Assembly: GCA_900540735.1 (NCBI GenBank)
Contig: UQHB01000018.1
Coordinates: forward strand, 1 to 50,660
Length of the DNA stretch: 50,660 nt
Source of the DNA: an uncultured Megasphaera sp.
Lineage (GTDB): Bacteria; Bacillota; Negativicutes; Veillonellales; Megasphaeraceae
Direction: 5' to 3'
Below, in pieces: positions 7,687 through 15,547 of the stretch. The notes under the pieces were generated by a model. It ran no database searches, was not told the origin of the DNA, and was given only the letters and a program-made list of their open reading frames with translations. Position numbers and translations under genes: made by a program. The number at the start of each line of letters is the position of its first letter. Position 1 is the stretch's first letter.

Positions 7687-8537
7687 AAAATCAAGAGGGC
7701 GACGCATGATGACATCAGAGAAAACGCTGGCATGGAGATGACCATATTCGCAAGCGACGTAAATGGAGCCTGTTTGCTCAGCCATACCGTAATAATTATG
7801 GACAGGACGAATCTGAAATTGGTCGCGCAAACGCTGGTTGTATGCCAGCGGAGAAACGGCTTTGTCTTTCATTTTTTTCAGCCCCCACCGTGTAGGACAA
7901 TGGCTTTAGGAAAGGTGAGGTCTTGTCCCTTTAGAGCTTCACAGAAATACTGCCAAATCATGAAGGTAAAGCCAAAAATCAAGACGGTTTGTTGGTCATA
8001 TTTTTGGCAAAATTCGTAGATGACTTCAAGATTAGGTGTGTAATCTTCGTGAAGAGCATAGTATTTTCGTTTAGCAAACATAGAAAAGCCCCAAATAGCT
8101 GCGCCACGAGCTGTAAAGGTTTCGCGATTACGAAGAACGGACGGCGTGTCTATAATCAACATAGGCAGCCGTGCTGGCCCAAGAAAATCAGCCATAATGC
8201 GGGCTAAAGCTAGTTGCTGCCGCGACGCAGTGGCTTCATCTAAGTAGATGTGTGACACTGACTGTCTTGTTGTACCGGACGATGTAATGGTTTTACAGAC
8301 TGCGTCTATAGATATACTTTTTAGTTCCATCGTCTTAAATAGAGAAATAGGGAGCATCGGTACATCTTGGATATGTTGTGCCGTCGTATAGCCAAAAGCC
8401 CGTAAGGCCTTTTGGTACGGCACACAATGGGTTTGATGATACATCGTTAGTTCATTCATATACCCTATATAGCACTGTTCTTTTTCTGCTTGCGTCCATC
8501 CATACGGAGAAATGGCATATAATGCATCATAGTCCAT
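7687..8537 (-). pseudogene. LuxE-type acyl-protein synthetase, frameshifted and 3'-truncated
   Basis: LuxE activates a fatty acid with ATP and passes it to LuxC. The first 219 codons (8537-7878) show the family motif ITSSGTTRQSVS at about 84-95 and end with IVLHGGG followed by TGA. Intact homologues continue HGGGWK; here that tryptophan codon has lost one base (TG before seven A), and the next frame resumes at once with MKDKAVSPLAYNQRLRDQ and the LuxE signature NYYGMAEQTG. It then runs to SDVIMRRPLDF and is cut at the LuxC fusion point near 7686. Thus one -1 frameshift and one 3' deletion. The start overlaps the hydrolase gene by about 11 bases, so translation was coupled. Confidence 0.85.
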
Positions 8538-9186
8538 AAGCTCGTTTCACCTCATTCGTCAAGACAAAGGGTGCGCCGTGTCCTGGATACGTCTGTAGCG
8601 GTGTTGGTAAGGCACGCAGTATATCTTTACCTATGCGTTCATATGCTTCTTCATCGCCTCCGGGCAGGCGTGTAATGACCTCTTCGCCAGGGATAAAATA
8701 GTCTCCTGAAAAGAGATGCTCCTTGTCGACGATAATATACGTACTACCTGGCGTATGTCCTGGAGCTAAGGTGAAGTCAAACGTATGGCCACGCCACGTA
8801 TAGGAATAGGTCTCTGTAAAAGTAAGGTCTGCAGCAGCACAGGTGAAACGTGGGTATTTTATGAGGACTTTACCATCGCTCTTGAAATATAAATACGACT
8901 CCATGATGCGGCTTATATTTCGTTTCGTATCTTGAATGCCTTCGCTGCAAGCTTGGCTGGCTAGGACCGGTACGGTATAGCGTTTTCTCAGGTCATTAAG
9001 GCCGGCCATATGGTCGCAATGCTCGTGGGTTAAGATAATCAGCTCTGGAATCAAACCATGGGTCTCTACATATTGCTGAATGGGAGTTGCCTTATTGGGG
9101 GCAATAATGACTACGCCAGTATCTTGGCAGAGAAGATAGCAGTTGTTTTGGGGCAATGGGTCGACAAGCGTTACAGGAGAAATCAT
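8527..9186 (-). CDS. Metallo-beta-lactamase-fold hydrolase
   Basis: Glyoxalase II-like metal hydrolase of 219 residues. The metal-binding motif THEHCDH is at residues 53-59; APGHTPGSTYI, FSGDYF and TYPGHGAP supply the later ligands. Such enzymes cleave thioesters among other substrates; because it sits between an ACP and LuxE, an editing or release thioesterase acting on acyl-ACP is a reasonable guess, not shown by sequence. It starts inside the ACP stop codon (ATGA overlap) and overlaps luxE at the other end. It appears intact, unlike the genes downstream. Confidence 0.85.
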   Translation of the reverse strand: MISPVTLVDPLPQNNCYLLCQDTGVVIIAPNKATPIQQYVETHGLIPELIILTHEHCDHMAGLNDLRKRYTVPVLASQACSEGIQDTKRNISRIMESYLYFKSDGKVLIKYPRFTCAAADLTFTETYSYTWRGHTFDFTLAPGHTPGSTYIIVDKEHLFSGDYFIPGEEVITRLPGGDEEAYERIGKDILRALPTPLQTYPGHGAPFVLTNEVKRAYGL

Positions 9187-9419
9187 ATATCTACGCCGTA
9201 TTTACGGAGAATGTCCATCCCTTTTTCGTAGGAATTAAAGGACAGGACATCTGGTGTATCGATGGAAATGTCAAAGGCATCTTCCATATCTTCCATTAAG
9301 TTCATGTGACCCATAGAATCCCAAATTTTAATACTCCGATATTTTAAGCCCGGTAATTGGTCTTTTGTTAATTTGAAGTTGCGCATAAATAATTTGTCAT
9401 ATGTTTCTAAATTTGTCAT
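9183..9419 (-). CDS. Acyl carrier protein
   Basis: 78-residue carrier protein. The phosphopantetheine attachment serine is Ser35 in WDSMGHMN, matching the usual DSL/DSM context, within a typical four-helix length. Overall it is divergent from housekeeping AcpP, lacking the highly acidic helix II composition, so it is likely dedicated to this cluster. Placement between a MaoC-type dehydratase and an acyl hydrolase, with an AMP ligase, LuxE and LuxC following, suggests that the pathway's intermediates were carried on it. ATGA overlap with the hydrolase gene. Confidence 0.85.
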   Translation of the reverse strand: MTNLETYDKLFMRNFKLTKDQLPGLKYRSIKIWDSMGHMNLMEDMEDAFDISIDTPDVLSFNSYEKGMDILRKYGVDI

Positions 9420-9430
9420 GAAAATAACCT

Positions 9431-10135
9431 CTATTCTTCTATGATAAATAATGTATGTGGTAAGACTTGATGGAATGTATCTGTCACCACAGTAATGCCG
9501 GCTTGATTAGTACAGGTCCCTGTTAGGGTAGCAATAGTCCATCGTTTTTGAGGGGCATATGCTGTGAATGTAATCGTAGCTGTAATCGTGTCGCCAGCGT
9601 AGACTGGCACGATAAATTGGACAGTCTCATCGTGCAGAATCGTACCATCGCCGGGAAGGAGTGTGCCCATGACAGACGATAAGAGACTAGCCACAAAGAC
9701 ACCGTGAACGACAGGACGGCCAAAGCCGTAGTGTTTGGCAAATTCCGGGTCTGTATGCAGCTTGCCCGTATCTCCCGTAAGGGCTGCAAAAGATGTAATA
9801 TCTGTTGGTGGAAATGTTTTCGTGAGAGATGCTGTATCCCCAAGGGTAAGGCGTTTTTTCTCGCGCTTCGTCGGTGTTATGGCTGTGGCTAACTCTTGTT
9901 GTACTGTTGTAAAGTCTCGTGGTGTTCGGAGAAAGCGAAATTCTTTTGCTCCTATTCCTTCTGTTTCGACACAGGCGGTCATACAGCCGCAAATGAGTAA
10001 GACTAAATCATAGACCGTGTGCTCAGCAACATACGAAAAGGTATGTTGTGGCAAGGCTTTCTTGAGTTTTTCCACTTCCTTTATACGAGCATAGTGACAG
10101 TTACAGCCACCGCAATACTTTAGGCCAATATGCAT
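9431..10135 (-). CDS. Cysteine-rich CGGC domain fused to MaoC-like hotdog dehydratase
   Basis: Two-part protein of 234 residues. Residues 1-60 hold KYCGGCNCHY (7-16) and LLICGCMTAC (46-55), a small cysteine-rich domain of unknown function. Residues 95-234 form a MaoC/hotdog hydratase: the catalytic Asp/His signature is GDTGKLHTD at 121-129 (D122, H127), followed by GRPVVHGVF. MaoC enzymes interconvert 3-hydroxyacyl and enoyl thioesters (R-specific). The cysteines could bind metal or a cluster. I cannot exclude that the fusion arose by a deletion like those nearby, but the join is in frame and both parts look complete. It follows nfu by 9 bases. Confidence 0.75.
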   Translation of the reverse strand: MHIGLKYCGGCNCHYARIKEVEKLKKALPQHTFSYVAEHTVYDLVLLICGCMTACVETEGIGAKEFRFLRTPRDFTTVQQELATAITPTKREKKRLTLGDTASLTKTFPPTDITSFAALTGDTGKLHTDPEFAKHYGFGRPVVHGVFVASLLSSVMGTLLPGDGTILHDETVQFIVPVYAGDTITATITFTAYAPQKRWTIATLTGTCTNQAGITVVTDTFHQVLPHTLFIIEE

Positions 10136-10144
10136 AATAGCCTC

Positions 10145-10435
10145 CTAGTGGTGGCACTGGGCTAAGATGGCCTTGGCTTGGACAAGTAAATCATCACTTA
10201 CGCCACTGATAAGGATGACGTCTTGAACATCAGGACAGTGTTCCTTGACTTTCGTAGCAATCAGCTCTTCTGTGGCCAACATAGCCGAGGGACAGCCACT
10301 ACATTTTCCGGTCAGGCGGATGCGCAGCACATGGTCTGTATAATCAGCAATAACTACATCGCCTTGATGGGAGGCTAATGATGGCCGTACTTCTTTGGTC
10401 AATACCTCTTCGAGTTGTGTAATAGTTGTACTCAT
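10145..10435 (-). CDS. NifU-like (Nfu) iron-sulfur scaffold protein
   Basis: 96-residue Nfu domain that assembles or carries a [4Fe-4S] cluster. The ligand pair is C45 and C48 in GKCSGCPSA. I start it at ATG 10435 because AGGAAGTG lies 7 bases upstream; the longer frame to 10480 runs through the putative sigma-54 promoter. First gene of the leftward operon. An Fe-S factor at the head of the operon fits the Fe-S enzyme 4-hydroxybutyryl-CoA dehydratase encoded divergently (inference). Confidence 0.85.
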   Translation of the reverse strand: MSTTITQLEEVLTKEVRPSLASHQGDVVIADYTDHVLRIRLTGKCSGCPSAMLATEELIATKVKEHCPDVQDVILISGVSDDLLVQAKAILAQCHH

Positions 10436-10463
10436 GTATATCACTTCCTTTTTATATACTATA

Positions 10464-10479
10464 TGAAATAATTGTGCCA
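10464..10479 (-). promoter_or_regulatory. Sigma-54-like promoter of the leftward operon
   Basis: Minus strand reads TGGCACA (10479-10473), four bases, then TTTCA (10468-10464). The GG of the -24 element and the C of the -12 element are 10 bases apart as required; the -12 G is replaced by T. Transcription would begin near 10453, just before the nfu binding site. Confidence 0.45.
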
Positions 10480-10520
10480 AGTTTGAGAGGAAAAGGAAAC
10501 CAAAGATTTTCTTACTTCTC

Positions 10521-10602
10521 TTGTTTTAAAATTAAAAAATTTGGATTGTTTTATCAAAAATAAAACAAACGCAAAGGTATAACTGTTTTATTTTTAAAAC
10601 AG
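10521..10602. promoter_or_regulatory. Three palindromic enhancer-type sites shared by divergent operons
   Basis: Site A 10521-10540: TTGTTTTA, 4 bases, TAAAAAAT. Site B 10546-10568: TTGTTTTA, 7 bases, TAAAACAA. Site C 10583-10602: CTGTTTTA, 4 bases, TAAAACAG. Sites B and C are perfect palindromes in their arms. They lie about 100-220 bases upstream of both candidate sigma-54 start sites, the normal distance for activator binding. The binding protein is not known; the broken activator at 4491-5950 is the candidate. Confidence 0.55.
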
Positions 10603-10711
10603 AAGATATTTCTATTTTACAAAAACGTGAAATAGAAATATAGGGGGGATAAAGGCATAAAAAGAAGAAATCCGATAGAATAGACCGTATATTGTGAAAA
10701 AGATATCATGT

Positions 10712-10727
10712 TGGCACGGAAATTACA
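10712..10727 (+). promoter_or_regulatory. Sigma-54-like promoter of the 4-hydroxybutyrate genes
   Basis: TGGCACG (10712-10718), GAAA, TTACA (10723-10727). This matches the sigma-54 consensus TGGCACG-N4-TTGCA except for A in place of the -12 G, with exact spacing. No good sigma-70 promoter competes in this region. The 5' UTR would be about 70 bases. Confidence 0.55.
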
Positions 10728-10807
10728 TTTATATTGGTGAACATGCTGTATACGTTACGGATAATATACAGGATAAATCTTATTAGCACATTGAAAGGAT
10801 GATTAGT

Positions 10808-11814
10808 ATGTTAATGACAGGCGAACAGTATATTGAAAGTATGAAAAAATTAAATTTACAGGTCTATATGTTTGGGAAAAAAGTGGACTGTCCCGTAGAC
10901 GCCCCCATTTTACGGCCGTCCTTAAATTCTGTCCGCATGACTTATGATTTGTCACAAATGCCGGAATACCAAGAGTTAATGACCGTTATTTCTCCCTATA
11001 CAGGCGAACGTATTAATCGCTTCCGACCGATGCAGAAGGGATTTTCATGATTGTTGGCCGTCAGTCTTGCGATACTCGTAAACTCGAAGGTGCTGCCATG
11101 GATACAGGGAACCCTGAATTCGGTGGTATAGAGGCACTCGTTATTTTTGATAATATATTTATTCCTAACGACCGTATTTATCTTAACGGCGAATTCGAAT
11201 TTGCTGGCGTTCTCGTCGAACGGTTTGCAGGCTATCATCGACAATCGTATGGTGGCTGTAAAGTTGGCGTAGGTGACGTACTCATTGGTGCAGCTGCCTT
11301 AGCTGCAGATTACAATGGCTGCCCGAAAGTATCGCACATTAAGGATAAAATCATTGAAATGCAGCATCTTAACGAAACCCTCTTTGTGTGCGGTATTGCT
11401 TGCTCTGCACTGGGTACGAAGACGGAATCAGGCAACTATCTCATCGATTTGCTCTTGGCTAACGTTTGCAAGCAAAACGTTACTCGCTTCCCTTATGAAA
11501 TCGTACGCTTAGCAGAAGATATTGCTGGCGGCTTGATGGTTACGGCACCGTCAGAAAAAGATTTGCGTTACCCGAAAATCGGTCCGTATGTAGATAAATA
11601 TCTCCGTGGTGTAAGCACTGTTTCTACAGAAAACCGCCTGAAAATTTTACGTCTTATTGAAAACCTCAGCCTTGGTACAGCAGCTGTTGGCTACCGTACA
11701 GAATCCATGCACGGTGCTGGTTCGCCGCGGGCACAGCGTATTATGATTGCCCGTCAAGGCAACTTGCGGATGAAGAAAAAATTGGCTAAAGCGATTGCTC
11801 ATATTGAAGACTAG
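10808..11814 (+). pseudogene. abfD: 4-hydroxybutyryl-CoA dehydratase, internal deletion and frameshift
   Basis: The intact enzyme (about 490 residues) is a [4Fe-4S]/FAD protein that converts 4-hydroxybutyryl-CoA to crotonyl-CoA. The first 72 codons match its N-terminus (MLMTGEQYIESMKKLNLQVY, then INRF). Near 11024 the sequence jumps about 140 codons ahead to PTDAEGIFMIVGRQSCDTRK, in a different frame, and then continues to the normal C-terminus at 11814. The His and Cys of the cluster site are present in YHRQSYGGCKVG, but the segment that carries the other two cluster cysteines is deleted. The open frame from 11047 starts at an internal Met. Start at 10808 is preceded by AAAGGA. Non-functional by any reading. 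Confidence 0.92.
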
Positions 11815-11843
11815 CACTATCTGTTGCGAAAGTAGGTGAAACC

Positions 11844-12851
11844 GTGAAAGATTGGAAATAAATTTCGTCATAACGCCCTTTTTGTAGGAGGTTCTACACG
11901 GAAAGCTGTTGAAGAAGGGAGAGCAGACTATACGCCTTGCTTCTTCCATGAAATCCCTAGTCTTTTTGAAGATGGACTATTACCGGTAGATGTTATGTTT
12001 GCTCAAGTCAGTGAGCCTGACGAAGATGGTATTTGTTCCTTTGGTATTTCTGTCGATTACACAGAACCGGCAGCTAAAGCAGCGAAACTCGTTATTGTCC
12101 AAGTGAATAAAAACATGCCCTATACGTATGGCAATGGCATCAAATTAGAAGATATTGACTATATTGCCGTCAAAGATGAACCGCTCATCGAATTACAGCC
12201 ACCCCAGATTGGGGAAATTGAAAAACAAATCGGTGGTCACGTTGCGTCTCTAATCAAAGATAGAGATACGCTGCAGCTCGGTATTGGTGCTATTCCCGAC
12301 GCAGTTTTGTCCTTCTTAGGCGAAAAAAAGGACTTAGGTATTCATTCGGAAATGTTTTCTGACGGCGTCGTTGATTTAGCGAATAAAGGCGTTATTACCA
12401 ATGCGAAAAAGACTGTCAATCCAGGCAAGTTCTTATCTTGTTTCCTTGTGGGCACGCGGAAATTGTATGACTTTGTGGACCACAATCCTGATGTCTTGAT
12501 GAAGCCTGCAAGCTATACGAATGATCCCTTCGTCGTCTCTCAAATTGACAATATTATTTCCATTAACTCGGCTAACTCGGCCTTACAAGTCGAATTGCCA
12601 TGCCGTCGACGACAGGAAAGATGAAGAAAATCTCGAAAATTGTGCCATTCCTCGATGCTGGTGCTGCTGTTTCTACATCGCGTAATGATGTAGATTACGT
12701 CGTTACAGAATACGGCATTGCAGCACTACACGGCAAGACGTTAAAACAACGGGCGAAAGCCTTGATTGCCATTGCCCATCCTGATTTTAGGGATGAATTG
12801 AAGGAAGAGTTTACGAAACGTTTTCACTGTGAATACGAAGAAGACGCATAA
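11844..12851 (+). pseudogene. 4-hydroxybutyrate CoA-transferase (acetyl-CoA hydrolase/transferase family), two deletions
   Basis: Family-I-like CoA-transferase (Cat2/AbfT type) that would activate 4-hydroxybutyrate with acetyl-CoA. A GTG start with AGGTG gives VKDWK, then the sequence jumps out of frame at about 11860 to FRHNALFVGGSTRKAVEE, about 80 codons further into the family. The middle is well kept, with LGIGAIPDAVL and the catalytic glutamate in GIHSEMFSDGVVD. A second out-of-frame jump at about 12597 removes some 40-50 codons before AMPSTTGKMKKISKIVPF; the C-terminus VVTEYGIAALHGK...AHPDF is intact and ends at 12851. Its gene order after the dehydratase matches known 4-hydroxybutyrate operons. 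Confidence 0.9.
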
Positions 12852-12871
12852 ATAACTTATTTTCTCATTAA

Positions 12872-12908
12872 AAATAGGACTGTAACCATTTGGTTGCAGT
12901 CCTTATTT
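12872..12908. terminator. Bidirectional terminator between CoA-transferase and isochorismatase genes
   Basis: GGACTG-T-AACC (12877-12887) pairs with GGTT-G-CAGTCC (12892-12902), flanked by AAAATA and TTATTT, and separates convergent genes. Confidence 0.8.
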
Positions 12909-12917
12909 CATTACCTA

Positions 12918-13412
12918 TTATATGATATCAATTTGGCAAGCTTTCATAGCTTTTAATGCGTTTTCATGACTTTCTGGTATGACACCGGCACAACAAGCAC
13001 TATCGACGATAATCTCTTTTTCCGGATAAAAGGCCTTTAAGAGCATGGCGTTAGAAATGACACAAATATCTGTACACAAGCCCATGAGAACGAGGCGGTC
13101 ATAATCTTTGACTTCGTCGATTAAGGCAGTGCAGCCAAAAGTCGGCTTTTCTAGAATCGTTGCAAAGAGGGAATAAGGCAACAAATCTTTGCAAATATTC
13201 CAGCCTTTCGTATCCTTAATGCAGTGGGGAACGGGAAGTTTTTTCCCTTCTTGTGTGGTTAAGTAATCGTCATCATGCGTATCCATCGTAAAAATCAAAT
13301 CCGTTTGGTCGTCTGTATTTTTCTTAGACGCTACGATTTTGGCTTCTACGCGAGGGACAATAGCTTGCGCTTCTTTCGTACCTAAAGCACCTGTAATGAA
13401 GTCATTTTGCAT
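12918..13412 (-). CDS. Isochorismatase/nicotinamidase-family cysteine hydrolase, start frameshifted
   Basis: Amide hydrolase of the nicotinamidase/isochorismatase fold. MQNDF at the first codons, FTMDTHDDDY metal-site-like segment near residue 42, HCIKDTKGW near 63, and the catalytic cysteine in LCTDICVISNA are all present. The catalytic Asp that precedes MQNDF in this family lies upstream of this Met. In-frame sequence upstream reads ...HIIDMQNDF but has no usable start; ATG at 13438 is one base out of frame and would give MNQAYI-x-IDMQNDF if one base were added near 13420. So the gene has probably lost one base close to its start, or there is a base-call error. Nicotinamide is the likely substrate but not provable. 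Confidence 0.8.
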   Translation of the reverse strand: MQNDFITGALGTKEAQAIVPRVEAKIVASKKNTDDQTDLIFTMDTHDDDYLTTQEGKKLPVPHCIKDTKGWNICKDLLPYSLFATILEKPTFGCTALIDEVKDYDRLVLMGLCTDICVISNAMLLKAFYPEKEIIVDSACCAGVIPESHENALKAMKACQIDII

Positions 13413-13450
13413 GTCAATGATATGTATGCTTGATTCATCGCTGCGCCGCC

Positions 13451-14047
13451 TTATGCTTGACCCCGTAAGGCTTTGATGTAGGCGGGGACATCGTCACAGG
13501 TCATGAGACCGGACATGAGGGCTACACCTGTGACCGGTACGTCGTGGAGTTGTTTGACTGTTTCCGGATTGATACCGCCTAAGGCATAGACCGGGACTTT
13601 GACAGCGTCGCAAATGGCTTTGACTGTTTCGACACCAATAGGAGGTAAATGTTTTTTGCAGCTCGTCACGAAGACATGGCTGGCCATGACGTACGTTGCG
13701 CCTAATTGTTCTGCCCGAATGGCTTCTTTTACAGAGTGGACAGAAACTCCGAGAGTTGTCATGTAATAGAGCAAGGACGAATGGGTTTCGAGGTACTCCA
13801 GGGAGCACTGAAAACGGGGAATGTGAAGACGAATGGCAGCTTTGCCAAATTGATGGAGGACACAGGTCTTTTGGTGGATGCTGCAAAGGCGCAGTGCCCG
13901 TTTAGCATAGTCTGTGTATTCTTCTTCCGAAAGTTTTTTTTCACGAAGAACAATAGCATCTACGTCGGAAGCGGCGATTTGTTCAATTTGATCCCAATAG
14001 TTCGTAGTTGCTAATTCGTGATTTGTAATTGCAATTACTTTTAACAC
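13451..14047 (-). CDS. TenI-like thiamine phosphate synthase-family protein
   Basis: 198-residue TIM-barrel protein of the ThiE/TenI family. LKVIAITNHELATT at the start, VLREKKLSEEEY at about 33-44, and the C-terminal phosphate-binding YALGGINPETVKQL agree with the family. The ThiE-specific aptly conserved HVGQ-D segment for pyrimidine binding is not seen (LHIPRFQCSLEYLE stands there), which favours TenI, an aminothiazole tautomerase, over true thiamine phosphate synthase. I chose GTG at 14047 because AAGGTGATAAAC precedes it; an upstream ATG at 14101 lies within the promoter. It is followed by the hydrolase gene and lies downstream of thiSGH but has its own promoter. Confidence 0.82.
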   Translation of the reverse strand: MLKVIAITNHELATTNYWDQIEQIAASDVDAIVLREKKLSEEEYTDYAKRALRLCSIHQKTCVLHQFGKAAIRLHIPRFQCSLEYLETHSSLLYYMTTLGVSVHSVKEAIRAEQLGATYVMASHVFVTSCKKHLPPIGVETVKAICDAVKVPVYALGGINPETVKQLHDVPVTGVALMSGLMTCDDVPAYIKALRGQA

Positions 14048-14083
14048 GTTTATCACCTTAGTATGAATTATTTTATATATATT

Positions 14084-14112
14084 ACTATACATTAATCTCA
14101 TAGAATCGTCAA
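14084..14112 (-). promoter_or_regulatory. Promoter of tenI-like gene
   Basis: Minus strand TTGACG (14107-14112), 17 bases, TATAGT (14084-14089), about 35 bases before the GTG start. The rest of 14113-14292 is AT-rich; I see only a small ATGAT/ATCAT inverted repeat there and no gene. Confidence 0.75.
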
Positions 14113-14292
14113 TGATTATACAAAAAGAATATAATAATTTACGAATTTCAAAAGATTTTCAAGGAAAATAGTGAATAAATATAAAGTATTTTTGTGTAGT
14201 AAAACGTAACATTTTGTATACGAATGATGTAAAATCATGAGACGGATACATTATAAATATACTCAAAAAGAAGAGGAGTGACGATAAAACAA

Positions 14293-14331
14293 TAACGGAC
14301 AAGAAGGTGGATTAGGTCTTCTTGTCCGTTA
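14293..14331 (-). terminator. Terminator of thiSGH operon
   Basis: Perfect 14-base arms TAACGGACAAGAAG (14293-14306) and CTTCTTGTCCGTTA (14318-14331). On the minus strand TTGTTTTA follows, so it ends leftward transcription 40 bases after the thiH stop. Confidence 0.85.
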
Positions 14332-14370
14332 CTGCGTATGTATGGTTTAGTTTGTCTGGAACAGCAAAGG

Positions 14371-15534
14371 TTATAAATAAATGTATTCGCTCGTTACGGG
14401 CTGGAGGCCCATGCCTTTAATAGCGGCATACATTTGGTCAAATGAACGGTTATCCGTGATTTCGAATTGTTCGTCCCCTTTTTCGGAGCCGTCGTCTTCA
14501 AGGTGGCCGCCAATACCGACGCAGACACTGGCCGATACTTTTGTGGCTGCGATTTTCATGATGGCGTTACGGTATTTGGCACTTTCCCGGCTGGAGACGA
14601 CGATGGAGGCGTACGGCAGGAAGAGACGGTACGCGCAAATGATTTGCGTCAATTTCCGTTCGTCCACGTCTTTCGGATTGATTTTGTCGTTGTTGATGAT
14701 AGGGCAAAGACGCGGACAGGACACGGAAATTTCAGCTTGCGGATATTTGCGCTGCAAGAGGTAGGCGTGCATGCCTGTTGCGACGGCATCTTTTTGGTAG
14801 TCGTCCAGGCCGAGGAGTGCGGCGAAGCCGACACCGCGCATACCGCCGAGGATAGCCCGTTCTTGCGCGTAGAAGCGATACGGGAAAATCCGTTTATGAC
14901 CAGCTAAGTGGAGGGTTTCGTATTTATCTGGATTGTATGTTTCTTGGAAGACTGTGACGTAGTCCGCACCGCATTCATGAAGATATTTATAATCGTCCGA
15001 GTTGACCGGGTAAATTTCCATACCAATAATGCGGAAGTATTGACGTGCAATTTTGACGGCGTTGCCAATGTATTTGACGTCAGAGTATTTCGGGCTTTCG
15101 CCAGTGAGCATGAGCACTTCTTCAATACCGGCGTTGGCAATGTTCCGGCATTCTTGATGAAGTTCTTCGTCATTTAAGCGGGCCCGTTTGATTTTATTGT
15201 GTGAATTGAAGCCACAGTAAATGCAGTAGTTTTCACAGTAATTGGCAAAATAAATCGGTGTTAAAATGGAAATGTTATTGCCGAAATGACGGCGCGTAAC
15301 GATATGGGCTTTCTGGGCCATTTCTTCGAGATACGGCGCAGCTGCTGTCGAAAGGAGGGCCATGAAGTCGCGCGGTTCCAAATGGTCTTTGGCTAGTGCT
15401 CGTTCTACGTCTTTCGCTGTATAGTCGTCGTTGTTGAAGCTGTTGCGGTACGCTTCGACATCGTCGAGCATGTGCGACGGCAAGACTTCCATGCCCGGTA
15501 AGTATTTCATATGGTCAATACGTTTTTCTGCCAT
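14371..15534 (-). CDS. thiH: 2-iminoacetate synthase ThiH
   Basis: Radical SAM tyrosine lyase that makes dehydroglycine for the thiazole half of thiamine in anaerobes. The cluster motif is C100-x3-C104-x2-C107 in YCENYCIYCGFN. The N-terminal helix region and the later MEIYPVNSDDYKYLHECGADYV are typical. 387 residues is the normal size for Firmicutes ThiH. It starts 13 bases after thiG and is transcribed with thiS and thiG. No thiF or dxs is present in the window. Confidence 0.95.
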   Translation of the reverse strand: MAEKRIDHMKYLPGMEVLPSHMLDDVEAYRNSFNNDDYTAKDVERALAKDHLEPRDFMALLSTAAAPYLEEMAQKAHIVTRRHFGNNISILTPIYFANYCENYCIYCGFNSHNKIKRARLNDEELHQECRNIANAGIEEVLMLTGESPKYSDVKYIGNAVKIARQYFRIIGMEIYPVNSDDYKYLHECGADYVTVFQETYNPDKYETLHLAGHKRIFPYRFYAQERAILGGMRGVGFAALLGLDDYQKDAVATGMHAYLLQRKYPQAEISVSCPRLCPIINNDKINPKDVDERKLTQIICAYRLFLPYASIVVSSRESAKYRNAIMKIAATKVSASVCVGIGGHLEDDGSEKGDEQFEITDNRSFDQMYAAIKGMGLQPVTSEYIYL

Positions 15535-15547
15535 GAGAAAGACCTCC

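Noticed and set aside
9523..10013. Several 90-106-codon frames overlapping the MaoC-fusion gene
   Set aside because: Low-complexity products opposite or out of frame with a clearly homologous gene.
14113..14292. Small RNA gene between tenI and thiH
   Set aside because: No convincing promoter paired with a rightward terminator; the hairpin at 14293 has its T-rich side on the minus strand and serves thiH.
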